From: an uncultured Chitinophagaceae bacterium
Lineage (GTDB): Bacteria > Bacteroidota > Bacteroidia > Chitinophagales > Chitinophagaceae
Length of the DNA: 6,382 bases
Assembly (NCBI GenBank): GCA_903832075.1
Contig: CAILAF010000434.1
Coordinates: forward strand, 1-6,382
Direction: 5' to 3'
Positions 1 to 5,608 of this stretch are shown here, piece by piece. The notes under the pieces were generated by a model that saw nothing but the letters and a program-made list of their open reading frames with translations, was not told the origin of the DNA and ran no database searches. Every line of letters begins with the position of its first letter. The first letter of the stretch is position 1. Made by a program: the position numbers and the translations under genes.

Positions 1-108
1 TTTATTGATTATTTAAAACCCTTACGCAAAAAAATGTTGCAAGGAAAATTAAACGATATCAGTAAAGGAAAAATTAAAATGGATTATAAAATGGTGTATC
101 CTAAATGA
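1..108 (+). CDS. C-terminal end of an unidentified protein (partial)
   Basis: An open frame runs from the first base of the window to a TGA at 106-108 and gives 35 residues, rich in Lys and ending in MDYKMVYPK. The 5' part lies outside the window, so the gene cannot be named; I recognise no domain in this tail. It is judged real because its stop codon overlaps the ATG of the next gene in an ATGA arrangement (105-108), the usual geometry of two translationally coupled genes, and because the downstream gene has no room for its own promoter. The alternating charged and hydrophobic ending could be a last beta strand, but this is only an impression. Confidence 0.6.
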   Translation, partial: FIDYLKPLRKKMLQGKLNDISKGKIKMDYKMVYPK

Positions 109-1079
109 TGAAATTCTTTTTTATATTAATTTGCTCATGCATTTCGCTTCTTTCTTTTTCTCAAGATACACTTGGTTACAAAAAAAATAATGATACAACA
201 TTATTATTTGATAATAAACGGGTAACACTTCCCGAAGTTTTTGTTCGTAATAATTTCGATTTTAAAACTTTGTTGAAACAAATAAAGGAAGACACCACTT
301 TTTATAAAGCTTTCCGCAATTTGCATATTCTAAATTTTACTTCTTATAATGATATTAAAATGATGGATAAACATGATGCTGTTAAAGCATCTTTATTCAG
401 CAAAACAAAGCAGTACAGAGTAAATGGTTGCAGAACAATGGATGTTTTAGAAGAGCAAGTAACAGGTGATTTTTATAACAGCGATCATCAATACAATTAT
501 CTTACTCCTGAATTATACGCTGCTTTATTCTTTACCAAAGGAACTGTTTGCGGAGAAAATAATATTGTAAAAGGAAAAATTTTTTCTTCGAGTAATAAAA
601 GTGGAATTGATAAACACAAGGAGCAATTGAAAATGTTATTCTTTAATCCGGGAAAAAAAATTCCCGGCATTCCTTTTATTGGTGATAAGTTAGATTTATA
701 TGATGAGCATGCGATTAAAATTTATGATTACAGATTAGATATTGAAGAACATAATGGGCAGAATTGTTATGTATTTTCAATTAAACCAAAAGAAGATATT
801 AGTGAATCAAAAAAGAACAGCGTTGTTGTTGATGAAATGATTACCTGGTTTGATATTAAATCTTTAGAAGTATTGGCACGAAAATATTCTTTGAGTTATA
901 AAGCCGGTGTGTATGATTTTGATGTAAGTTTGGAAGTTGAGTTAACAAAAGTTGGCGGATTATTGGTTCCTAAAATTCTTCGTTATAAAGGTAATTGGGA
1001 TGTGGTTTTTAAGAAAAGAGAACGTGCTGTATTTACTGCTACTTTATTCGATTTTAAAAATGAGGAACAAAAAAATTAA
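105..1079 (+). CDS. Secreted protein of unknown function
   Basis: The product is 324 residues. It begins with a Sec signal peptide: MMK, then a hydrophobic stretch FFFILICSCISLLSF, with a likely signal peptidase I cut after SFS, leaving Gln20 as the mature N-terminus. No lipobox is seen, so a soluble periplasmic or exported protein is expected. The mature part reads as mixed alpha/beta, with a helical N-terminal third and a beta-rich C-terminal half from about residue 175 that carries the conserved-looking FNPGKK, DYRLDI, CYVFSIKP and FDFDV-like strand patterns. I recall similar hypothetical proteins in Chitinophagaceae and related Bacteroidota. The alternating strands loosely resemble the LolA/LolB-type half-barrel fold, but I cannot establish that. 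Two adjacent ATG codons (105 and 108) are possible starts; the first overlaps the upstream stop (ATGA) and the second overlaps it by one base. The 3' end faces the lipoprotein gene, with 3 bases between the stops. No function is assigned. Confidence 0.85.
   Translation: MMKFFFILICSCISLLSFSQDTLGYKKNNDTTLLFDNKRVTLPEVFVRNNFDFKTLLKQIKEDTTFYKAFRNLHILNFTSYNDIKMMDKHDAVKASLFSKTKQYRVNGCRTMDVLEEQVTGDFYNSDHQYNYLTPELYAALFFTKGTVCGENNIVKGKIFSSSNKSGIDKHKEQLKMLFFNPGKKIPGIPFIGDKLDLYDEHAIKIYDYRLDIEEHNGQNCYVFSIKPKEDISESKKNSVVVDEMITWFDIKSLEVLARKYSLSYKAGVYDFDVSLEVELTKVGGLLVPKILRYKGNWDVVFKKRERAVFTATLFDFKNEEQKN
648..667. repeat. Perfect 7-bp inverted repeat with A6 loop inside a gene
   Basis: CCGGGAA at 648-654 and TTCCCGG at 661-667 are perfect reverse complements around six A residues (655-660). 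The GC-rich arms stand out in a strongly AT-rich gene. The stretch encodes the PGKKIPG segment of the secreted protein, so the codon choice there produces the symmetry. It also contains an unbroken run of eight A (653-660). There is no T-tract after it on either strand, so it does not look like an intrinsic terminator. It may be a chance product of the two Pro-Gly codon pairs. Confidence 0.6.
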
Positions 1080-1082
1080 TTA

Positions 1083-2069
1083 TTACAAATTATTTAAGGC
1101 TGAGAATATATCTGGTAATGTTGCTTTTTGTGGTAGCAATGATAATTTATTCGCAGAACTCACAACTACATCTGTATTACCTAAATAAAAAGTGTTATCA
1201 ATTATAGATATTGAAAAAAGTGTAACCGCAGAACCGATTGGAATATTTAAGCTATAAAAACAACGATTAGCATAATCGGGATTTAATTTTACAACGGTTC
1301 TTTGATTTTTGAAAACCATAAATACCAAAGTATTTTTATTAGTGAAGTTGGCAGAACTCATTAAAACATTTGCTCTGGTTCTTGTTGTTGTCACTGTATC
1401 TAAAAAAGCATTAGCACTTATCCATGCTCCTGTAATTTTTGATGATAGTGAATAACCTTTTTTATTTACACCATTATTTGTAGAATCCCAAGTCGAAACT
1501 GTTCCATATTTATTAGCAACCCACGTATTTAATGAATCAATATTTGCTAATGGAATAAGTCCAAAGAAGTTTGCATTTGTATTAGGACTTGCATCTTGCC
1601 ATTTTAAAGTAAAAGATCCTGCTGGAGTGATTATAAGCGGATTATTATTTTGAGAGATTTGAACATAAAAAGCACCTGCACTTGCTAATAAATATTTTGT
1701 ACTTGTAGTTGCAATAAGTTCTTTAATGAAATCTCCTTTATTTCTTAACACATCCACATCAACTTTTATGTTTCCGTTTGTAATTGGAATATTTGTATTT
1801 GCATCTGCAAATGCATTTGATGAAAAAGCAATTTGTAAACTATCATTCAATCTTATTGATTCATCTGTATTGTATGAAAATGTAGCTGTATAAAAGGGAA
1901 TTCCAAATAAACCTTCTATTGTATCTATAAAACCTTTACTAATATTTTGGTTTGTCCATGAAGTATCATTAATGCCAAGACCTGGGTATGCATAAAATTG
2001 ATATGATGCATTTTTGTTGCAAGACATTAATGCGCCAACCAGTAAGCATACTATCAGAAATCTTTTCAT
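1083..2069 (-). CDS. Putative envelope lipoprotein, third gene of the sigma-factor unit
   Basis: The product is 328 residues. The N-terminus MKRFLIVCLLVGALMSC is a type II signal peptide: a short basic start, a hydrophobic core and a lipobox LMSC, with Cys17 as the lipidated residue followed by Asn-Lys. It should therefore be anchored in the periplasmic leaflet of a membrane or exposed on the surface. The rest is beta-rich and Asn/Thr/Ser-rich with no enzyme motif. Residues about 75-145 (a DSLQIAF strand, then KGDFIKEL, TTS, LLASAGAFYVQI) resemble an Ig-like segment that I recall from Bacteroidota surface and OmpA-type proteins; this rests on memory only. The ATG at 2067-2069 is the only start compatible with the signal peptide. 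It lies 35 bases after the stop of the barrel gene on the same strand, so co-transcription with the sigma factor is likely. No Shine-Dalgarno sequence is seen, only AAAGAAAG shortly upstream. Binding partner and role are unknown. Confidence 0.85.
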   Translation of the reverse strand: MKRFLIVCLLVGALMSCNKNASYQFYAYPGLGINDTSWTNQNISKGFIDTIEGLFGIPFYTATFSYNTDESIRLNDSLQIAFSSNAFADANTNIPITNGNIKVDVDVLRNKGDFIKELIATTSTKYLLASAGAFYVQISQNNNPLIITPAGSFTLKWQDASPNTNANFFGLIPLANIDSLNTWVANKYGTVSTWDSTNNGVNKKGYSLSSKITGAWISANAFLDTVTTTRTRANVLMSSANFTNKNTLVFMVFKNQRTVVKLNPDYANRCFYSLNIPIGSAVTLFSISIIDNTFYLGNTDVVVSSANKLSLLPQKATLPDIFSALNNL

Positions 2070-2104
2070 TACTTTCTTTAATTAAGATTTAGATACTTTA
2101 ATAA

Positions 2105-3808
2105 TTATAAATGCTGTCTCTTGTTATTTAACTTTAACCTTACACCAACAGATAATCCAGCGGCATTAAAATGCTGACTATAACCAATACCGGTTGTTGT
2201 GTTTGATAAACCATATCGAAAATAAGGTTCAGCAAATACTTCAATGCCCTTATCTAATTCATGTATAACACTTGCGCTGGCGAATAAACTAATGCCGGCT
2301 TTAGTTTTATATACCACACCGGTTGTTGATCTGTCACTAATCGGAACAATATTATAAGCTGTATCTAATGTTATACCGCTTGCCCAAGATGCAATGTTTA
2401 CAATTACTCCACCATTTATTCCTACTTTCCATTTACTATCTTTTTTTGTAAACTCATATCCTAATGTTATAGGAATTTCAACATTGCGATATTGGTTCAT
2501 TGCTTTTTTAATGCTATAACCTATCTGTGTTACAGAAGTTGTATCACTAATAGTTGTATCGCCTTGTGGTCTTACAATAGTTCTTGAGTTAATAACAGTT
2601 GTAGTTCTTATTTCATTCACAGTTTTTCTATTAAACAATTCATTTACTTGAGAATATTGTAGTCCGGCTTTAAACATAAAATCTTCTCCAATATTTTTTG
2701 TAATACGAATTCCAGCAGTAAAGCCACCTTTCATTGTTTGGCTGCTATCAACTTTTTGTAAGTAGGTAGAACTTACGCCATTTGGTATTACAGACTTCAT
2801 TGTATAATCAGGTGAACCATATACTTCAATATACCAATCATTTCTTCTAATACCATTTATACTCGGGCAATCAATCATACCAATACCCAAAATGGATCTT
2901 AAGTTAATGGAAGGAAAAGGATTAGCATGTTCATTCTTATTGAAATTAAATGACATTAACTCACCAGGAACAAAATTTTTCGATGATGTGAGTGAAGTAT
3001 TATCTGCAGTTGATTGAACTTCATCCAAATTATTAGAAACAATCTTTTCATTGTTTTCGGCAAGTGGAATATTTTGTGATTGTATAAATGGAACTTGCGA
3101 TGATTGTTTTAAATTATTAAAAGCCTTCGATGAATTTTTATTAATAAATGAATTATTTTTTGAAGGATCGAGAATTTCTGATGTGTTATTATTGTTTATC
3201 GAATTGTTAGTGGAAGAATTATTTTCAATAATATTTTCTTTTGATAAATTACTTTGATTATTTTTTGTTGATGGACTAACAATATTTTTAGCTGCTGAAT
3301 TTATTGTAATTGAATTTCTTTTAATTGAGTTAAAGAATGTGTATCCAACTATTACTAATAAAATGGCCGCGGCAGACATCCATCCTTTATTATCATTAAA
3401 CCACCAAATGAATTTTGGTCTTCTTTCTTTTTCTGCAATTATCTTTTCCCATAAACCTTCCGGTACTTCAGATGAATAATTATTTATCTTATCTTTTATA
3501 ATCTCATCACCAATAATTCTATCACTTAAATTACTTGAAACTTCAGAAGAATAATCTTCAACCTTAGTTTTAATAAAATTATCCAATGTTGCATCTGCAC
3601 CAATATTAACGTTTATTTTGTCCCAAACATTTGCAGCAACCGGAGAAGAAAAGTTATCTAATGAAGTTTTTACAAAATTATCCAATGTTGCATCCGGTCC
3701 AATGTTAGCATTCACTTTATCCCATAAATTATTAGAAACCGGTGAAACCTGATTCACCAATTTATTTTTTATAAAATCATCAAACGATATATTTTGATCT
3801 TCGCTCAA
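2105..3808 (-). CDS. Repeat, single-TM and C-terminal beta-barrel protein; candidate sigma-factor partner
   Basis: The product is 567 residues with four visible parts. (1) Residues 10-125 hold four related repeats of the pattern D-x-F/I-I-K-x-K ... S-x-V-x-x-N/G-L-W-D/E-K-I. (2) Residues 143-160 (WMSAAAILLVIVGYTFFN) form one transmembrane helix; the preceding KERRPK suggests a cytoplasmic N-terminus. (3) Residues 165 to about 320 form an Asn/Ser-rich linker. (4) Residues from W325 (WYIEVYGSPDY) to the end alternate Gly/aromatic strands typical of small outer membrane beta-barrels. I recall Bacteroidota proteins with a similar N-terminal motif, TM and barrel beside ECF sigma genes, so the architecture is probably a family trait. 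The start is TTG at 3806-3808, overlapping the sigma stop as TTGA; the next in-frame Met is residue 144, which would delete all the repeats. No zinc-binding anti-sigma or FecR signature is visible. The regulatory role is inferred from context only. Confidence 0.85.
   Translation of the reverse strand: MSEDQNISFDDFIKNKLVNQVSPVSNNLWDKVNANIGPDATLDNFVKTSLDNFSSPVAANVWDKINVNIGADATLDNFIKTKVEDYSSEVSSNLSDRIIGDEIIKDKINNYSSEVPEGLWEKIIAEKERRPKFIWWFNDNKGWMSAAAILLVIVGYTFFNSIKRNSITINSAAKNIVSPSTKNNQSNLSKENIIENNSSTNNSINNNNTSEILDPSKNNSFINKNSSKAFNNLKQSSQVPFIQSQNIPLAENNEKIVSNNLDEVQSTADNTSLTSSKNFVPGELMSFNFNKNEHANPFPSINLRSILGIGMIDCPSINGIRRNDWYIEVYGSPDYTMKSVIPNGVSSTYLQKVDSSQTMKGGFTAGIRITKNIGEDFMFKAGLQYSQVNELFNRKTVNEIRTTTVINSRTIVRPQGDTTISDTTSVTQIGYSIKKAMNQYRNVEIPITLGYEFTKKDSKWKVGINGGVIVNIASWASGITLDTAYNIVPISDRSTTGVVYKTKAGISLFASASVIHELDKGIEVFAEPYFRYGLSNTTTGIGYSQHFNAAGLSVGVRLKLNNKRQHL
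3113..3262 (-). other. Asn/Ser-rich low-complexity linker
   Basis: Codons 183-232 of the barrel protein contain 18 Asn and 10 Ser in 50 residues, including a run of four Asn (205-208). On DNA it appears as a very AT-rich patch. It separates the transmembrane helix from the beta-barrel domain and is probably disordered in the periplasm. The wider linker, residues 165-320, is long enough when extended to bridge the periplasm; that is an inference from length alone. Confidence 0.75.
3434..3781 (-). repeat. Four tandem coding repeats (33, 33, 25 and 25 codons)
   Basis: The N-terminal region of the barrel protein consists of repeat 1 (residues 10-42, bases 3683-3781), repeat 2 (43-75, 3584-3682), repeat 3 (76-100, 3509-3583) and repeat 4 (101-125, 3434-3508). 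Repeats 1 to 3 start at exact 99-base intervals. Repeats 3 and 4 are shorter and lack the NIGxDATL tail. A Trp lies at the same place in repeats 1, 2 and 4 (W29, W62, W120); repeat 3 has Ser95 there. Bases 3575-3595 and 3674-3694 are an exact 21-base direct repeat at 99-base spacing, which indicates fairly recent duplication of repeats 1 and 2. Confidence 0.85.
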
Positions 3809-4383
3809 ACAGCAATTTTTTGTAACTGAATAATTTGTTCTTGTAATAATTTTCTTGCTTTCACTAATTGGCTTCTGCTTGTGCTGGGTTGAATGTTTAA
3901 AAAGTTTGCTATTTCTTCATGACTATATCCTTCAATTACGTTCAGGTTAAATACTAAACGATAACCATCCGGCAATTGATTAATTAATTTTAAAATGTCT
4001 TCTTCTCCTAAGTGTGAGTAAGCATGGGCATCCAACGATGGTCCTTGTTGTTGGCTATCTTTTATTTCACTGAATTGTATTCTCTTTTTCTGTAAATGCT
4101 TTAATGCCACATTCACAACAATTCTGCGCATCCATCCTTCAAAAGAACCTTCAAACTTAAACTGATGAATATTATTAAAAATTCTTACAAAACTATCTTG
4201 TAACATATCTTCTGCTTCCATTGCGTCTTTGGCATAGCGAAGACAAACAGTCATAAACTTACCAGCATATTCATCGAATAATGCACGCTGGCAGTTACTG
4301 TTTTGCTTGATACAGCCTTTGATGAGTTCAAACTCAGTCAATTTGTACAAAGGTTTAGTCGGTTTGAAATAAGATGCCTTCAA
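3805..4383 (-). CDS. ECF-type RNA polymerase sigma-70 factor
   Basis: The product is 192 residues, the usual length for an extracytoplasmic function sigma factor. Region 2 spans about residues 28-100: RALFDEYAGKFMTVCLRYAK, then EAEDMLQDSFVRIF (the region 2.2 core-binding helix) and FEGWMRRIVVNVALKHLQKK (regions 2.3/2.4, -10 recognition). Region 4 spans about 125-182: INQLPDGYRLVFNLNVIEGY, then SHEEIANFLNI and the recognition helix PSTSRSQLVKARKLL for the -35 element. There is no C-terminal extension. It should direct RNA polymerase to a small set of promoters, perhaps including its own. The start taken is TTG at 4381-4383. The frame is closed upstream by TAA at 4408-4410 with no ATG between, and the first in-frame ATG is codon 44, inside region 2. 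The exact start is therefore less certain than the gene. Its stop overlaps the start of the barrel gene by 4 nt. Confidence 0.93.
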   Translation of the reverse strand: MKASYFKPTKPLYKLTEFELIKGCIKQNSNCQRALFDEYAGKFMTVCLRYAKDAMEAEDMLQDSFVRIFNNIHQFKFEGSFEGWMRRIVVNVALKHLQKKRIQFSEIKDSQQQGPSLDAHAYSHLGEEDILKLINQLPDGYRLVFNLNVIEGYSHEEIANFLNIQPSTSRSQLVKARKLLQEQIIQLQKIAV

Positions 4384-4394
4384 ATCAAGAAATG

Positions 4395-4407
4395 CTGCCC
4401 GAAGCAG
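4395..4407 (-). promoter_or_regulatory. Small hairpin in the sigma gene leader
   Basis: Read on the minus strand, CTGC (4407-4404), loop TTCGG, GCAG (4398-4395) forms a 4-bp GC-containing stem with a UUCG-like loop. It sits 11 bases before the proposed TTG start, inside an otherwise AT-rich leader. It might modulate initiation at this weak start codon. The stem is short and chance cannot be excluded. Confidence 0.3.
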
Positions 4408-4423
4408 TTAACATTTCCATAGG

Positions 4424-4431
4424 CAAAGTTA
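4424..4431 (-). promoter_or_regulatory. Candidate Bacteroidota -7 promoter box for the sigma operon
   Basis: On the minus strand bases 4431-4424 read TAACTTTG, a full match to the TAnnTTTG -7 element used by the Bacteroidota housekeeping sigma factor. Transcription would start near 4417-4420, giving a leader of about 35 nt before the TTG start of the sigma gene. The position in the only sizeable gap of the minus-strand block supports it. A TTTG -33 element at the usual 17-23 base spacing is not present, so the promoter would be weak or need help. Confidence 0.4.
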
Positions 4432-4479
4432 CAAAAAAAGAAGGCTGGGAGGAGTGTATAAAAATGAGTACATAATTTT

Positions 4480-5589
4480 TTAAAGTAATAAAAATTGGCT
4501 TTGAATATAATCAACCACACTAACTAAACTATCAGTTTGTTCATAAACTTGTAATTGCCTATCGGCACCAGTTCCTGCATCTAACATTTGTAAAACATAT
4601 TCAATAGCATGCCGGCTTCCCAATTCATCAACAACATCATCAACAAAATCTAATAATTCTTTTATTAATTGAACGGTGGGAACTTCTGTTTCTTTCCCGA
4701 AATCAATCAAACTTCCTTCAATGCCATATCTGCTGGCGCGCCATTTATTTTCATTAATCAATGCACGTTGGTACATGATGAAATTCATATTCTGATTTCT
4801 CAGCTTATACAACTTGGCACAGATGGCTTGAAACAATGCAGCAATGGCAATGGTTTCCTGAATTTTCATGGGCACATCACAAATACGAAATTCTACTGTA
4901 TTAAAAAAAGGATGCACACGCAGATCCCACCAAATTTTTTTAGCATTATCAATGCAATTAGTTTTAATTAAAAGATCAATAAAATTATCATGCGCTTCAA
5001 TGCCTTCAAAATATTCGGGAATACCTGTTCTTGGAAATTTATCAAACACTTTTGTGCGATAAGATTTATATCCTGTTTTTCTTCCAATCCAAAAAGGAGA
5101 ATTGGTACTCAATGCATAAATATGCGGTAAAAAATATCTTGCACTGTTAGCAATGTGAATGGCCATTTTTCTGTCTTCCATTCCAACATGCACATGCAGT
5201 CCAAAAATTAAATTACTGCGTGCTGCTTCCTGTAATTCATCTACGATTTGATGATAACGTGCATGATCAGTTATCAATTGACTATGCCAATGACTGAATG
5301 GATGTGTGCCTGAAGCACCAACCCACAATCCAAGATTACCGGCTATTTGAGCGATATTGCCACGAAGACTGGCAACATCGTTAAAAGCTTCATCAACATC
5401 TTTGCAAATATCTGTTCCAACTTCAACAACAGCCTGATGCATTTCCGCTTTCACTTTATCTTTTAAAATCTTTTGTCCTTCAATAACAATTTTTTGTTCA
5501 TGACTTTTTAATTCTCGTGTATGCGGATCCAATACCATGTACTCTTCTTCAACACCTAAAGTAAAATGACGATAATTGATGCTTGACAT
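4480..5589 (-). CDS. Carboxylate-amine ligase, YbdK type (glutamate-cysteine ligase family 2)
   Basis: The product is 369 residues, close to E. coli YbdK (372), and aligns with it from memory along its whole length. Signatures are FTLGVEEEYMVLDP (residues 9-22, acidic metal/ATP site strand), EVGTDICKD (56-64), GASGTHPF (91-98), GLHVHVG (130-136), WWDLRVHPFFNTVEFRICD (220-238) and KWRASRYGIEG (282-292). The family forms amide bonds between a carboxylate and an amine using ATP. YbdK shows only weak glutamate-cysteine ligase activity, so the true substrates are open; acting as a glutathione or ergothioneine enzyme (EgtA, GshA) is less likely. The ATG at 5587-5589 is clear. The gene follows an ATP-grasp ligase gene by 19 bases on the same strand, suggesting successive steps in one pathway in the cytoplasm. 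No Shine-Dalgarno sequence and no clear terminator after the stop are seen; the next gene starts 96 bases on. Confidence 0.92.
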   Translation of the reverse strand: MSSINYRHFTLGVEEEYMVLDPHTRELKSHEQKIVIEGQKILKDKVKAEMHQAVVEVGTDICKDVDEAFNDVASLRGNIAQIAGNLGLWVGASGTHPFSHWHSQLITDHARYHQIVDELQEAARSNLIFGLHVHVGMEDRKMAIHIANSARYFLPHIYALSTNSPFWIGRKTGYKSYRTKVFDKFPRTGIPEYFEGIEAHDNFIDLLIKTNCIDNAKKIWWDLRVHPFFNTVEFRICDVPMKIQETIAIAALFQAICAKLYKLRNQNMNFIMYQRALINENKWRASRYGIEGSLIDFGKETEVPTVQLIKELLDFVDDVVDELGSRHAIEYVLQMLDAGTGADRQLQVYEQTDSLVSVVDYIQSQFLLL

Positions 5590-5608
5590 GAATAATGAAT
5601 TAGAATGA

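Noticed and set aside
952..1188. Open frame of 78 codons on the + strand
   Set aside because: It overlaps the end of the secreted-protein gene in another frame and the lipoprotein gene on the other strand, and it has no protein-like features; it is a shadow.
3051..3257. Open frame of 68 codons on the + strand
   Set aside because: It is antisense to the Asn/Ser-rich linker; its Phe/Leu/Glu-rich composition is simply the complement of that low-complexity DNA.
2105..3808. Classical anti-sigma factor (zinc finger or FecR type)
   Set aside because: No HxxxCxxC motif and no FecR domain; the only Cys is residue 314, in the region just before the barrel. Any anti-sigma role would have to come from the repeats.
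4384..4479. Intrinsic terminator after the carboxylate-amine ligase gene
   Set aside because: A T-rich run exists on the minus strand (4433-4439), but no stable stem precedes it; only the small leader hairpin nearer the sigma start was found.
4669..5062. Two overlapping open frames on the + strand (4669-4971 and 4868-5062)
   Set aside because: Both are antisense to the well-conserved carboxylate-amine ligase, including its DLRVHPFFNTVEFR motif region.
4480..5589. EgtA or GshA identity for the family-2 ligase
   Set aside because: Length and motifs fit the YbdK group better, and no ergothioneine or glutathione genes are visible alongside.
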